DNA from: Paenibacillus amylolyticus
GTDB taxonomy: Bacteria; Bacillota; Bacilli; Paenibacillales; Paenibacillaceae
Length of the DNA stretch: 64,000 nt
Reading direction: 5' to 3'
Assembly (NCBI RefSeq): GCF_029689945.1
Contig: NZ_CP121451.1
Coordinates: forward strand, 3,596,001 to 3,660,000
In this document: positions 33,614-43,755 of the stretch, piece after piece
Numbering within the stretch: position 1 is the stretch's first letter
Layout: each line of letters opens with the position of its first letter
Translations under genes and position numbers: made by a program
The notes under the pieces: generated by a model
The model's input: the letters and a program-made list of their open reading frames with translations, nothing else
The model's database searches: none
What the model was told of the DNA's origin: nothing

Positions 33614-34483
33614 TCAGCTTTCTTTGAAACCTTCTCCATGTACATCGTGGACATCGCTGATGATGACAAAAGCTCTGGGGTCAATGGATCGTACAATGGT
33701 CTGCAGACGTCTGAACTCTTGCCTGGAGATTACGCAGTAGGCCATATGTTTGGCCTGTTTGGAGTACGCACCAATGGCTGGAATAAGGGTAACGCCGCGG
33801 TCCATATCCCGTGTGATCTGGTCCGCAATTTCGGGTGCATGGTCACTAATGATCATAAATGCCCGGGCGGAATAGGCACCTTCCTGTATAAAGTCGATGA
33901 CTTTGGAGGCAATGAATACAGCTACGAGCGTATACAGAATTTTTTCTTTGGGGATGTAGATGAGAGAGAGCCCGATAATGACAAAATCGATGCCCAGTAG
34001 CACTCGTCCCATACTCCACCCATACTTGCGGTTGAGAATACGAGCAATGATGTCTGAACCGCCCGTCGTACCACCCCATCGAAATACGATGCCAAGACCG
34101 GCTCCTAAGGTGACACCTGCATATAGTGCTGCTAACAGTAAGTCATTCTCGGTATGTAATGGTTCTATCCAGCCCAGATGAATCAACTTCTCAAACAACC
34201 ACAGAAAAACGGTCAATGCCCCGATTCCGATACCCGTATAGATCATCTGTTTGCCGCCCAAAATTTTGAGCCCAATCAAAAAGAGCGGAACATTAAGAAT
34301 CAACGTCGTAAGTGAAGGGGAGATGCCGAAAGCGTAATTGATCAGCACGGTCACTCCGGTGAGTCCACCTTCCATAAGCTGGTTGGGGATAATGAAATAG
34401 AGCAGCCCAAAGGCATATAAGGCTGTACCCAGCAGGATGGGGAGTACCAATTTAACTTGAACCCAGGTTTTGGCAGTGCTCAT
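33614..34483 (-). CDS. YitT family membrane protein (DUF2179)
   Basis: About 289 residues. Five to six membrane segments make up the first two thirds (LVLPILLGTALYAFGLLYFI, VTLGAGLGIVFRWGGTTGGS), followed by a cytoplasmic DUF2179 domain that includes FMIISDHAPEIADQITRDMD and a final VIISDVHDVHGEGF. Transport substrate is unknown. The ATG at 34483 is chosen because GAGGGAT lies just upstream in the minus sense; a longer frame reaches 34522. In Bacillus ypjC of the same family is found here. Confidence 0.88.
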   Translation of the reverse strand: MSTAKTWVQVKLVLPILLGTALYAFGLLYFIIPNQLMEGGLTGVTVLINYAFGISPSLTTLILNVPLFLIGLKILGGKQMIYTGIGIGALTVFLWLFEKLIHLGWIEPLHTENDLLLAALYAGVTLGAGLGIVFRWGGTTGGSDIIARILNRKYGWSMGRVLLGIDFVIIGLSLIYIPKEKILYTLVAVFIASKVIDFIQEGAYSARAFMIISDHAPEIADQITRDMDRGVTLIPAIGAYSKQAKHMAYCVISRQEFRRLQTIVRSIDPRAFVIISDVHDVHGEGFKES

Positions 34484-34656
34484 AAGATCCCTCGCTGTAG
34501 ATAAATTAGAATGAAGAAGCAATCATTCCCATCATAGTATACCTGTTTATTGATTCTTTAAAAATGATTTGTCACTGATGATGGTGGAAGTGAATCTAAA
34601 TAACTGATATTATTAGGAACAAATACGACATCATTTCAAAAGGAGAATCCGTTCTC

Positions 34657-34986
34657 ATGGAGAAAAGCATCGCAGAAATGCAGCGTGAGGTTGATCAGTA
34701 TATCTCCCAGTTCAAGGAGGGTTATTTCAGTCCACTGGCCATGTTGGCCCGGATGTCTGAAGAGGTTGGGGAGCTTGCCAGGGAAGTGAATCATGAGTTC
34801 GGCGAGAAGCCGAAGAAGTCTTCCGAAGCAGCCAACTCCATTGAACTTGAGCTTGGAGATATTTTATTTATCACGATTTGTTTTGCAAACTCACTGGGAA
34901 TTGATCTGGCTGAGGCACACGACAAAGTCATGCATAAATTTAACACCCGCGATGCCAATCGGTGGACTCCCAAAAACACCGATTAG
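34657..34986 (+). CDS. ypjD: MazG-like nucleotide pyrophosphohydrolase
   Basis: A 109-residue all-alpha MazG-like protein. The metal-binding E-E-x-x-E (SEEVGELAREV) and E-x-x-D (ELGDILF) motifs are present. It hydrolyses nucleoside triphosphates, perhaps for pool cleaning. AAAGGAGAATCC precedes the ATG. In Bacillus ypjD precedes dapB in the same way; here a TPR gene intervenes. Confidence 0.9.
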   Translation: MEKSIAEMQREVDQYISQFKEGYFSPLAMLARMSEEVGELAREVNHEFGEKPKKSSEAANSIELELGDILFITICFANSLGIDLAEAHDKVMHKFNTRDANRWTPKNTD

Positions 34987-35036
34987 GCGTAGATTACATA
35001 TGCTGTACCATCACCCGATCGGGGAGGGTCAGCTTA

Positions 35037-35561
35037 ATGATGAAACCGGAAGAATATATGCAGCAGGCATACCGCTGCATATTGCAAAATGATTTTGAGC
35101 AGGCGATTCGCTGGTTCGAGTCAGCCATTGACGCTCATCCAAAACATGCGGAGCTATATTATCGCTGTTCCATTACACATGCCCGCAGCAAGCATCTGGT
35201 TCCAGCGCTTGAATATGCGCGTAAGGCGGTTGAACTGGCGCCAGGAACAGAAGAGTATATTTTGCATCTGCAGACATTGGAAGCGAAACAATTGACCTCC
35301 AGAGCGAAGTTGCTGTTGGAGCAGGCAGGTATAGCAACACAGGAGCGCTATGTGGAAGCGTCAACGCTTCTGCAAGAAGCGGTCAGACTTGATCCGCTCT
35401 CCGTGGAAGCCCATGTGATGCTTGCGTTGGCTTACAGTGATTTGAATGAATTTGACTATGCAATTCAGGCCCTCCGTGAGGCCATTGTACTGGACCCGCA
35501 GAATGGGCAACTGCATCAGTTATTACAGGAAATCAAGCAACGTATGAAATCCATTCAATAA
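35037..35561 (+). CDS. TPR-repeat protein
   Basis: A 174-residue helical-repeat protein with about four tetratricopeptide units (DFEQAIRWFESAIDAHPKHA, DYAIQALREAIVLDPQNG). TPR repeats bind other proteins, and no other domain is visible. The start at 35037 is chosen because GGGGAGGG lies just upstream; the longer frame from 34962 would overlap the upstream gene. I cannot name a partner. Confidence 0.8.
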   Translation: MMKPEEYMQQAYRCILQNDFEQAIRWFESAIDAHPKHAELYYRCSITHARSKHLVPALEYARKAVELAPGTEEYILHLQTLEAKQLTSRAKLLLEQAGIATQERYVEASTLLQEAVRLDPLSVEAHVMLALAYSDLNEFDYAIQALREAIVLDPQNGQLHQLLQEIKQRMKSIQ

Positions 35562-35640
35562 GAATTCGATTGCAATGCGTTCTTTCGAATTGAAATGGAT
35601 TCAACGAAATGATCCAATATAGTGAGGAGATGCAGTCAAT

Positions 35641-36444
35641 ATGAGTGAAGTCATTAGAGTTGCCGTGATCGGAGCGGCTGGCCGAATGGGCCGTGAAGTT
35701 GTGAAATTGGTGCTTCAGGACCCCGAATTGGAGCTTGCAGCGGCTGTCAACCGCTCCGGAGCAGGCACGGATGCAGGAACCCTTGTTGGTTTGCCGGAGT
35801 GTGGGGTGCTGGTGACTGATGATATCGAAATGGCGTTTGCCGAAACAAAACCTCAGGTGATGGTTGATTTTACAGTGCCGCAATATGCTTTTGCACATAC
35901 GGAGATCGCGATCCGTCATGGAGTTAGACCTGTCATGGGTGTTACCGGCTTTACGCCGGAGCAGATTGAACAGTTGGACAAGCAGTGCCAGGACAAAGGA
36001 ATTGGAGGGCTTATTGCCCCGAACTTCTCGATCGGTGCCATTCTGATGATGCGATTCGCAGCACAGGCTGCCAAACATATGCCGAATGTGGAGATTATCG
36101 AGTATCACGGGGATCAGAAGCTGGATGCTCCTTCAGGAACAGCGATCAAAACTGCTGAACTGATTGCTGCCAATCGGGAGGAACTTCGTCAGGGTAACCC
36201 GAATGAGGAAGAAATCATTGAAGGATCACGCGGTGGTTATTACAATGGCTTCCGAATTCACAGTGTACGATTGCCTGGCGTATTCGCGCAGCAGGAAGTG
36301 GTTTTCGGAGATTACGGACAATCACTCAAAATTCGGCATGACTCCTACGAGCGTGCAGGTTATATGCCTGGTGTTAAGATTGGTGTGCAAAAGGTTATGG
36401 AATACACAGGAATGATCTACGGATTTGACCACTTTATCGACTAA
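35641..36444 (+). CDS. dapB: 4-hydroxy-tetrahydrodipicolinate reductase
   Basis: A 267-residue DapB. The nucleotide site is [14 protein letters not shown], the family signature [20 protein letters not shown], and [10 protein letters not shown] is in the NAD domain. It makes tetrahydrodipicolinate for lysine, peptidoglycan and the spore's dipicolinic acid. It is followed 11 nt later by mgsA. GTGAGGAGATG precedes the ATG. Confidence 0.96.
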   Translation: MSEVIRVAVIGAAGRMGREVVKLVLQDPELELAAAVNRSGAGTDAGTLVGLPECGVLVTDDIEMAFAETKPQVMVDFTVPQYAFAHTEIAIRHGVRPVMGVTGFTPEQIEQLDKQCQDKGIGGLIAPNFSIGAILMMRFAAQAAKHMPNVEIIEYHGDQKLDAPSGTAIKTAELIAANREELRQGNPNEEEIIEGSRGGYYNGFRIHSVRLPGVFAQQEVVFGDYGQSLKIRHDSYERAGYMPGVKIGVQKVMEYTGMIYGFDHFID

Positions 36445-36455
36445 AGGAGATTGTC

Positions 36456-36896
36456 ATGTTGAAAATAGCATTTATCGCCCATGATCGTAAAAAAGAAGAG
36501 ATGGTTAATTTCGTGACAGCGTATGAACCTGTTTTTACGGACCATCAATTGTATTCTACAGGAACAACTGGCCTTCGTATTATGGAAGGAACGTCTTTGA
36601 AGATTCATCGATTCGAATCAGGTCCACTGGGCGGAGATCAGCAGATTGGAGCTTTGGTTGCGCAAAATGAGATGGATCTGATTATTTTCCTGCGCGATCC
36701 ACTGATGGCACAACCGCACGAGCCGGATATTAATGCGTTGTTACGTCTTTGTGATGTGCAGGGAATTCCACTTGCCACCAATATCGCAACCGCTGAGATT
36801 CTCGTTAAGGCTCTGGATCGTGGCGATTTTGCCTGGAGAGAGCTGGTACATAAATACAAGCCGGAGGCTGGATTGAATTCGGGTGATTCCGAATGA
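36456..36896 (+). CDS. mgsA: Methylglyoxal synthase
   Basis: A 146-residue MgsA with [19 protein letters not shown], the phosphate-binding TGTTGLRI and catalytic [14 protein letters not shown]. It converts dihydroxyacetone phosphate to methylglyoxal. Its stop overlaps bshB1 by ATGA; bacillithiol made by the next two genes helps detoxify methylglyoxal, which makes the pairing sensible. Confidence 0.95.
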   Translation: MLKIAFIAHDRKKEEMVNFVTAYEPVFTDHQLYSTGTTGLRIMEGTSLKIHRFESGPLGGDQQIGALVAQNEMDLIIFLRDPLMAQPHEPDINALLRLCDVQGIPLATNIATAEILVKALDRGDFAWRELVHKYKPEAGLNSGDSE

Positions 36897-37591
36897 GTCT
36901 GGATATTCTCATCTTTGGAGCACATGCGGACGATGCGGAGATCGGTATGGGTGGAACGATTGCCAAACATACCGCTGCTGGCTTGAAAGTAGGCGTATGT
37001 GATCTGACTCGTGCCGAGATGTCTTCCAATGGAACAGTAGAGCGCAGAACCGAGGAAGCGGAGCAAGCCTCCCGCGTCCTCGGTCTTTCGTGTCGAACGA
37101 ATCTGGGGCTCCCAGATCGCGGCTTGTATCTTACGCCTGAACATGTACAGGCGATTACGGCTGAGATACGGCGTCACGCTCCTCGGATGGTATTTGCTCC
37201 CTATTGGGAAGATCGTCATCCGGATCATGTCAATTGCAGTAAGCTTGTGCAGGAGGCTGTATTTAACGCGAAACTTCGGAACTACATGCCGGACATGCCT
37301 GCCGTGCAGGTGAAGGAACTTTATTTTTACTTTATTAATGACATTGGACCTACGGATTTGATTGTTGATATTACGGAACACTATGAGCAAAAAGAATCAT
37401 CACTGCTCTCTTATCGTTCCCAATTCGAACAGGGAGAGGGCACAGTCTCGACACCCTTGAATCAAGGGTATATTGAGCGTGTAAGAGCCCGGGATTCCTT
37501 GCTTGGACAGCGCAGTCTAATTCCGTTTGCAGAAGGTTTTGCTACAATTACGCCTTATGTGGTTCATCAATTTGGTCCGAGTACCCCATAA
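36893..37591 (+). CDS. bshB1: Bacillithiol biosynthesis deacetylase BshB1
   Basis: A 232-residue LmbE/PIG-L zinc deacetylase. Zinc and catalytic residues lie in [14 protein letters not shown] and [15 protein letters not shown]. It removes the acetyl group from GlcNAc-malate, the second step of bacillithiol synthesis, acting on the product of the downstream bshA. It begins within the mgsA stop (ATGA, 36893-36896). Confidence 0.94.
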   Translation: MSLDILIFGAHADDAEIGMGGTIAKHTAAGLKVGVCDLTRAEMSSNGTVERRTEEAEQASRVLGLSCRTNLGLPDRGLYLTPEHVQAITAEIRRHAPRMVFAPYWEDRHPDHVNCSKLVQEAVFNAKLRNYMPDMPAVQVKELYFYFINDIGPTDLIVDITEHYEQKESSLLSYRSQFEQGEGTVSTPLNQGYIERVRARDSLLGQRSLIPFAEGFATITPYVVHQFGPSTP

Positions 37592-37689
37592 AGATTTTAC
37601 ATTTCACGTATTAATGAGACGAATGTTTCATTATTCCGTTGCATTATATCAACCTGCATGAAGCGGGAGATCAAAGGAGCGTCAACCGG

Positions 37690-38849
37690 ATGGATCAAAA
37701 GCTAAAAATAGGCATCACCTGTTATCCGTCCCTCGGCGGGTCTGGCGTTGTCGCAACGGAGCTGGGCAAATTGCTTGCAGAACAGGGGCATCAGGTCCAT
37801 TTTATTGCCAACAGTATCCCGTTCAGACTGGGTTCATTCCAGAAAAATATTTTTATCACGAAGTTGAAGTCAATGATTATTATGTGTTCCGTTATCCACC
37901 GTATGATCTGTCACTGGCAACCAAGATGGCCCAGGTGGCCAAGTCGCAGCAGCTGGATCTGCTGCATGTTCACTATGCTGTGCCACACGCAGTATGTGCT
38001 TTTCTTGCGAAACAGATGGTAGGAGACGGTCTGAAAGTAGTAACTACATTACATGGAACGGATATTACGGTTCTGGCTCAGGATGAATCTCTGAAGGATC
38101 TCATTCGTCTTGCCATTAATGAAAGTGACGCGGTCACTGCGGTATCCAAAGATTTGATTCGGGAAACGGTCGAATTGCTCGACATTCAGCGTCCAATCGA
38201 TCTGACCTATAACTTTATTGACAAACGAATATATTATCCGCGGGATGCTGCCAGTCTGCGAAGAGACTTTGCTGCGCCCGACGAGAAAATATTAATGCAT
38301 ATTTCCAACTTCCGACCGGTGAAGAGAACTCAGGATGTGGTAGAGGTCTTCCGTCAGGTACAGGAGCAGGTTCCAGCCAAACTGTTATTTGTAGGTGAGG
38401 GGCCTGATTTGCCGAAGATGCAATGGAAAATTAATGATCTTGGCTTAAATGATAAGGTTCATTTCCTTGGCAAACAAGATGATATTGCCCAGGTGATCTC
38501 CATGGCTGACGTGTTGATGCTTCCATCGGAGAAGGAAAGTTTTGGGCTTGTAGCACTTGAAGCAATGGCTTGCGGCGTACCTACGATCGGTTCACAGGCT
38601 GGAGGAATTCCGGAACTGGTCTTACATGGCAAGACGGGATTCTTATCCGCGATTGGGGATACACAATCCATGGCCGAGAACACGATCCGTTTGTTAACAG
38701 ATGATCGTTTGGCTGCAGAGTTCAGGGAATCATGTCTTCAACGCGCACATCACGACTTCTGCAATGATGCCATTCGGCATGAATATGAACAGATTTATTA
38801 CCGGGTGCTGGGAAGGGAAGTTCCAAACTTGAAGCCGGTTTGCGGTTAA
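37690..38849 (+). CDS. bshA: N-acetyl-alpha-D-glucosaminyl L-malate synthase (single frameshift)
   Basis: A GT4 glycosyltransferase making GlcNAc-malate, the first step of bacillithiol. The start ([20 protein letters not shown]) is in one frame from 37690; the rest ([49 protein letters not shown]) is in another, open from 37884. Adding one T to the T run at 37850-37854 joins them as [13 protein letters not shown] and yields about 386 residues, the family length. AAAGGAG lies nine bases before the ATG. I read the break as a sequencing error. Confidence 0.93.
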
Positions 38850-38909
38850 TCAAAAGGTTACGAGATGATCTGTGCATACCACAACAGGCAAGAGAAGAGG
38901 TGATATGTA

Positions 38910-40208
38910 GTGGTTCAATGGACACAGGTAGATCGTGAAATGGCCATTCAAAGTGAGAATGTACTCACAACATTAAACGAACATGGCCACAAGGCATATT
39001 GGGTAGGTGGTTGTGTTCGTGACGAATTGCTGGAACGAGTTGTAGACGATATGGATATCACAACTTCTGCTTCTCCCCAACAAGTCATGGACTTGTTCGA
39101 CGATTGCATTCCTACAGGTTTGCAACATGGGACAGTTACTGTGCGTTCAGGCGCTTATTACTTTGAAGTGACCACCTTTCGAACAGAATCCGAATATCAG
39201 GATAACCGCAGACCTGCTGCGGTTCAATTTGTTCAGGATATCAAGGAAGATTTACAGCGGCGTGACTTCACAATGAATGCTCTTGCGATGGACGTCACTG
39301 GTACAATTGTTGACCCGTTTGGTGGACAGGCTGATATCAAGGAAGAGCGAGTCCGATGTGTAGGTTCTGCGATGGAACGATTTGGTGAGGATGCACTGCG
39401 AATGCTCCGCTGTGTCCGGTTTGCTTCGGTATTTGATTTCAAAATTGCCCATAACACGTGGAAGGGTCTTGTAAGGCAGAAAGACCTGCTTCAACATATA
39501 GCGATGGAACGGGTACGCACCGAGATGGTAAAAATGATGTCAGGACCGCATCCTCTAAGAGGGTTGGAGCTCTTATACAGAAGTGATGCGCTTGCACACA
39601 TCAAAGCGCCGGTTAGCTCGGCTCGCTTTAACAAGACGCTGTTAGCCAATCTGGAACAATTGTCAGGTGAGCATGTGTTGCTCCGCTGGTCACTCATCCT
39701 CATTGCTGGCGGTTACAGCAAGGATGAAGCAGATGTATTATTACGACAGTGGACATTCTCCAATGAACATCGTTCTCGTATGACCGGTGTCCTTCAGGTG
39801 GACCAGTTGATTCATACCTCCGTTCAGGAACAGAAGGATACAGCCAGTCTCCGTTCCGATTGGATCGTTACGGTACTGGCTTGTGGTGTTCAGGCAGCGG
39901 ATGATTGGCTTCGAATACAGTCTATACTGCCAGCAGGGTGGCGAAATCAACCCGAACAGGCAGAAATGCAGGGCGTTTTGGTTCAGGAATGTGCAGCTCA
40001 ATGGAGTCAATCGATCCCTGTGCATGAATTGAAAGAGCTGGACATCACAGGGGAACAAGTGTTGCAAATGGTGCAGCGTAAAGGCGGACCTTGGCTGGGG
40101 CAACTGATGAAACATTTGTTACGACAAACGGCGATTGGAACGATAGCGAATCAGCATGAAGCGCTAAGCGCAGAAGTGAAGCGGGTGGTTCAAGATGACC
40201 AAGCATGA
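38910..40208 (+). CDS. cca: CCA tRNA nucleotidyltransferase
   Basis: A 432-residue class II enzyme with AYWVGGCVRDELLERVVDDM, the DMDI metal site, and the RRDFTMNALAMD and GEDALRMLRCVRFA blocks. It adds CCA to tRNA 3' ends; essential where tRNA genes lack CCA. The start is GTG at 38910 with AGAGGTGATATG upstream. The end overlaps birA by 14 nt. Confidence 0.95.
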   Translation: MVQWTQVDREMAIQSENVLTTLNEHGHKAYWVGGCVRDELLERVVDDMDITTSASPQQVMDLFDDCIPTGLQHGTVTVRSGAYYFEVTTFRTESEYQDNRRPAAVQFVQDIKEDLQRRDFTMNALAMDVTGTIVDPFGGQADIKEERVRCVGSAMERFGEDALRMLRCVRFASVFDFKIAHNTWKGLVRQKDLLQHIAMERVRTEMVKMMSGPHPLRGLELLYRSDALAHIKAPVSSARFNKTLLANLEQLSGEHVLLRWSLILIAGGYSKDEADVLLRQWTFSNEHRSRMTGVLQVDQLIHTSVQEQKDTASLRSDWIVTVLACGVQAADDWLRIQSILPAGWRNQPEQAEMQGVLVQECAAQWSQSIPVHELKELDITGEQVLQMVQRKGGPWLGQLMKHLLRQTAIGTIANQHEALSAEVKRVVQDDQA

Positions 40209-41172
40209 AGATCTGTTACATATGTTATTGAATGCAGAAGGACGATTCGTATCGGGTGAAGAGATCAGTCGTCATCTGTCCATCAGTCGGACTGCTGTGT
40301 GGAAACATGTGAACAAGTTGCGAGACATGGGGTATGAGTTTGAAGCTGTGTCCCGCAAAGGGTATCGACTGGTGACGAAGCCGGATAGCATTGACGCTAC
40401 CGCCCTCCAATTGGCACTGGATACAACCGTATTTGGCCGTAAGGCTATTCTGCTGCCCTCGACCTTGTCTACGCAAGGGGATGTACTGAAGCTAGCTGAG
40501 GAGGGGCAATCTGAAGGTGCTGTAGTCATTGCGGAAGAACAAACAGGCGGCAGAGGACGTTTTGGTCGAAAGTGGTTCTCTCCTCCGGGTAAAGGAATCT
40601 GGATGAGTGTCCTGCTGCGCCCTGATCTGCCGCTTCAGCACACCCCGCAGCTTACTCTATTAACAGGGGTGGCTGTATGTCGTGCTGTTCGAGCTTGTAC
40701 AGGAGTGGATGCAGGCATCAAATGGCCCAACGATCTGTTGATTGATGGACGCAAGGTATGTGGCATATTGCTTGAATCTACAGTGGAAGATCATGAAGTC
40801 AAATACTGCATTGCAGGTATAGGCGTTGACGTGAACTTTGATTCCGAGGATTATCCGGAAGATCTAACCACAATTGCGACTTCGCTCAAGATGGAGACGG
40901 GCAGCCCGTGGATCGGACCAAGCTCACGGCTGCTGATTTTAACCGAGCTGGAACAGTTATATTTTTTGTATCAAAGAGAAGGATTTGGTGTGATCTCAGC
41001 CCTATGGGAGGCCCTGTCCATATCGATGAATCGAGAGATTAAAGTGACGAATCCTCATGGCGTCATGGAGGGGAAGGCAATCGGTCTTGACCCTTCTGGA
41101 GCACTCCTTGTGGAGAAACATGATGGAGAACATACACTAGTCATCTCGGGTGAGATTTCCTGGAAATCGTAA
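40195..41172 (+). CDS. birA: Bifunctional biotin-protein ligase / biotin operon repressor
   Basis: A 325-residue BirA. An N-terminal winged helix (GEEISRHLSISRTAVWKHVN) precedes the ligase domain with TGGRGRFGRKWFSPPGKG and KWPNDLLIDGRKVCGILLE, then a small C-terminal SH3-like domain. It biotinylates carboxylases and represses biotin genes when biotinyl-AMP accumulates. It starts 14 nt inside cca. Confidence 0.95.
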   Translation: MTKHEDLLHMLLNAEGRFVSGEEISRHLSISRTAVWKHVNKLRDMGYEFEAVSRKGYRLVTKPDSIDATALQLALDTTVFGRKAILLPSTLSTQGDVLKLAEEGQSEGAVVIAEEQTGGRGRFGRKWFSPPGKGIWMSVLLRPDLPLQHTPQLTLLTGVAVCRAVRACTGVDAGIKWPNDLLIDGRKVCGILLESTVEDHEVKYCIAGIGVDVNFDSEDYPEDLTTIATSLKMETGSPWIGPSSRLLILTELEQLYFLYQREGFGVISALWEALSISMNREIKVTNPHGVMEGKAIGLDPSGALLVEKHDGEHTLVISGEISWKS

Positions 41173-41232
41173 ACAATTTGTCGAATTTTCACTGGTAAAA
41201 TGAACACAAGACGTGAAGTTTGGGCAGAACTT

Positions 41233-41475
41233 TGGTATACTGTGTTCGTGAGGCGATATTGGCTAATGCAGACCGAATTGCACTCCCGTAACAGTAACCT
41301 TTGTTCTGCTTTGATGTGTTTAATAGAAGCAGATCGCAGTGCAAGAATGAAATACGTTTAAGTGAGTTGTTGGATTCTGCTCTGAGCCGAAGAGGACCGA
41401 GACAGAAGGGACGATCGCAAGTGACTCTTTTTTGACTTTTCGGGACTTTTTAGTGGAAAACTAAAAGGTTTTTTT
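41233..41475 (+). promoter_or_regulatory. Structured panB leader with promoter and terminator-like stem
   Basis: The 345-nt birA-panB gap has no gene. An extended -10 (TGGTATACT, 41233-41241) starts a leader with nested stems: TTGCACT (41279-41285) with AGTGCAA (41338-41344), enclosing TCTGCTT with AAGCAGA. A terminator-like hairpin follows, TTTTAGT (41448-41454) with ACTAAAA (41460-41466) plus seven T residues, 43 nt before panB. This is the layout of a cis-acting attenuator. A conserved pan RNA motif has been reported upstream of panB in Firmicutes; I cannot confirm that this is it. Confidence 0.5.
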
Positions 41476-41517
41476 GTTGCGTTTTATTTGAAAAGAAGAA
41501 AGGAGCCATGAGAGAAA

Positions 41518-42393
41518 ATGGCAAACAAACAAGCGATGAATATTGTGAAAATGAAAAAATACAAGCAGGATGGCGTGCCGCTTACTATGATCACGGCTTA
41601 CGATTATCCAACAGCGCTCCTCGCTGAGGAAGCGGGTATTGATCTGATCCTGGTTGGTGATTCACTTGGCAATGTCGTGCTGGGGTATAACTCGACGCTA
41701 CCGGTGACCATCGACGATATGGTGTATCACACACGTTCCGTTGTGCGCGGGGCTGAGAAGACGTTTATTGTGGCTGATATGCCTTTTATGACTTATCATG
41801 GCAGCGTGGATGAGACGCTTAAGGGTGTACGTCGATTGATGCAAGAAGGGCATGCCCATGCGGTCAAAATGGAAGGCGGAGTCGAAATAGCGGACACCGT
41901 CAGAGCAGTTGTGCAAGCAGGTGTGCCTGTTCTTGGACATATTGGACTCACACCTCAATCGGTTAATCAGATCGGCGGTTACCGCATTCAGGGCAAGGAT
42001 GCAGCAGATGCGAAACGTCTGATGGACGAAGCCAAAGCCCTGGAAGCAGCTGGCGCGTTTGGCATTGTACTTGAACTGGTTACGGAAGAAGTTGCACGGG
42101 CGATCTCGGAGGAACTGTCCATCCCTACCATCGGAATTGGTGCAGGACGTGGCTGTGACGGTCAGGTACTGGTATTCCACGATGTGGTTCAATACGCCTC
42201 TCCATATACGCCCAAACGTTTTGTCAAAACCTATGGAGATGTGGGTACACTAATCAGAACCAGCATCGAAGCTTACGTGAAAGAAGTTAAAGATCGTGCA
42301 TTCCCGGCCGAAGAGCATGTATTCAATGCTGCGGATGGTGTTCTGGACCAACTGTATGGACAACGCAAAGAAAAGGTGGGGAGTAACTCATGA
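41518..42393 (+). CDS. panB: 3-methyl-2-oxobutanoate hydroxymethyltransferase
   Basis: A 291-residue PanB. Typical blocks are MITAYDYPTALLAEEAGIDL, LVGDSLGNVVLGYNSTLPVT and the IGIGAGRGCDGQVLVFHDV region. It makes ketopantoate, the first step to pantothenate and coenzyme A. AAAGGAG precedes the ATG. Its stop overlaps panC by ATGA. Expression may be set by the structured leader upstream. Confidence 0.96.
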   Translation: MANKQAMNIVKMKKYKQDGVPLTMITAYDYPTALLAEEAGIDLILVGDSLGNVVLGYNSTLPVTIDDMVYHTRSVVRGAEKTFIVADMPFMTYHGSVDETLKGVRRLMQEGHAHAVKMEGGVEIADTVRAVVQAGVPVLGHIGLTPQSVNQIGGYRIQGKDAADAKRLMDEAKALEAAGAFGIVLELVTEEVARAISEELSIPTIGIGAGRGCDGQVLVFHDVVQYASPYTPKRFVKTYGDVGTLIRTSIEAYVKEVKDRAFPAEEHVFNAADGVLDQLYGQRKEKVGSNS

Positions 42394-43286
42394 AAGTACT
42401 ACGGACGATCTCAGAGTTAAGACAGGAGCTCAGCTTGAAGCGTCAAGCGATTCGGCCCAATGGGTCCGTTGTAGGGCTGGTACCGACCATGGGTTATCTT
42501 CATCAAGGGCATGCAAGCTTGATGCAGGCAGCCAGACAACAGAGTGATATCGTGGTATTAAGCATATTCGTTAATCCAATTCAATTTGGCCCTAATGAAG
42601 ATTTTGACAGCTACCCGCGCGATGAAGCCAGGGATGTGGAAACAGCACGTTCACAAGGAGTGGATATCGTATTTATTCCCTCAGTTGAAGAGATGTATCC
42701 ACAGGCAACACAGACGACGGTATCTGTCTCCAAACTGACAGAGCGCCTATGTGGCGCTTCCCGTCCAGGACATTTTGACGGAGTAACGACTGTAGTCTCC
42801 AAGCTCTTCAACATTGTACAACCACAGCGTGCATTTTTTGGCATGAAAGACGCTCAGCAGGTTGCAGTCATTCAACAGATGGTGAATGATTTGAATATGC
42901 CTGTGGACATTGTACCCTGTCCGATTGTGCGCGAAGAGGATGGTCTTGCTCTCAGTTCACGTAATGTCTACCTTAGCGCAGAACAACGTACGCAGGCCCT
43001 GGTTCTGTCGAAGGCGCTGCGCGCAGCTCAGGAAGCCGCAGACACAGGTGTAGCTAGGAATGCCTCAGATATCCGTCGTATTCTGCGTGAGCAGATTGCA
43101 ACCTCACCACTTGCAGTGATCGACTACGCTGAGATTCAGGCTTTTCCAAGTCTGGAGCCGCTGTCCGATCTGGAAGAGGTTCAAGGTCGTGAGGATCTGC
43201 TCATTGCACTTGCGGTGAAATTCGGAAAAACAAGATTGATTGACAATATAAGGTTGCAAAAATCGGAGGTCCTATCCCATGTTTAG
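42390..43286 (+). CDS. panC: Pantoate-beta-alanine ligase
   Basis: A 298-residue PanC of the nucleotidyltransferase fold. The HxGH-type motif is in [38 protein letters not shown] and [18 protein letters not shown] are family blocks. It joins pantoate with beta-alanine from PanD. It overlaps panB (ATGA) and panD (8 nt). Confidence 0.96.
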   Translation: MKVLRTISELRQELSLKRQAIRPNGSVVGLVPTMGYLHQGHASLMQAARQQSDIVVLSIFVNPIQFGPNEDFDSYPRDEARDVETARSQGVDIVFIPSVEEMYPQATQTTVSVSKLTERLCGASRPGHFDGVTTVVSKLFNIVQPQRAFFGMKDAQQVAVIQQMVNDLNMPVDIVPCPIVREEDGLALSSRNVYLSAEQRTQALVLSKALRAAQEAADTGVARNASDIRRILREQIATSPLAVIDYAEIQAFPSLEPLSDLEEVQGREDLLIALAVKFGKTRLIDNIRLQKSEVLSHV

Positions 43287-43662
43287 AACACTCATGAAAT
43301 CCAAAATTCACCGCGCAACGGTAACGGAAGCCAACCTGAATTATGTGGGCAGCATTACCATAGATGAAGACCTGATGGAAACATCCGACTTAATGGAAAA
43401 CGAAAAAGTTCAAATTGTGAACAACAACAATGGTGCACGTCTGGAAACTTATGTGATTCCAGGACCGCGCGGAAGCGGGGTCATATGTCTTAACGGTGCA
43501 GCTGCGCGTCTGGTGCAACCTGGAGACAACGTCATTATCATTTCTTATGCCATGATGTCGCAAGAAGAGGCAAATACGCACAAACCAACCGTTGTATTCG
43601 TAGATGGACAGAATAAGCCTGTACAAACCATGAAGCAGGAAGTCCACGCAACAATTATGTAA
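43279..43662 (+). CDS. panD: Aspartate 1-decarboxylase
   Basis: A 127-residue PanD proenzyme. The self-cleavage site is Gly24-Ser25 ([10 protein letters not shown]), which produces the pyruvoyl group; K9 and the later [11 protein letters not shown] block are also conserved. It makes beta-alanine for PanC. It starts 8 nt within panC. Confidence 0.97.
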   Translation: MFRTLMKSKIHRATVTEANLNYVGSITIDEDLMETSDLMENEKVQIVNNNNGARLETYVIPGPRGSGVICLNGAAARLVQPGDNVIIISYAMMSQEEANTHKPTVVFVDGQNKPVQTMKQEVHATIM

Positions 43663-43689
43663 TCGACTGGTAAGGAGAATGAAATCGGC

Positions 43690-43744
43690 CCTTGAAGCAA
43701 AAAATGAGTACAGGTCACTGCACTAATCCATTTTTTCAAGGGTG
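43690..43744 (+). repeat. Long bulged stem upstream of a TPR gene
   Basis: CCCTTG and CAAGGG, then AAAAAATG and CATTTTTT, pair in register with a 4-nt bulge (AAGC) on the left side. The stem ends immediately before GGTGGGGA, the ribosome site of the next gene. It may terminate panD transcription or gate translation of the TPR gene. Confidence 0.4.
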
Positions 43745-43755
43745 GGGATGCAACG

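Noticed and set aside
33611..34000. 129-codon plus-strand frame over the YitT gene
   Set aside because: It is the antisense shadow of the C-terminal DUF2179 part of a clear minus-strand YitT gene.
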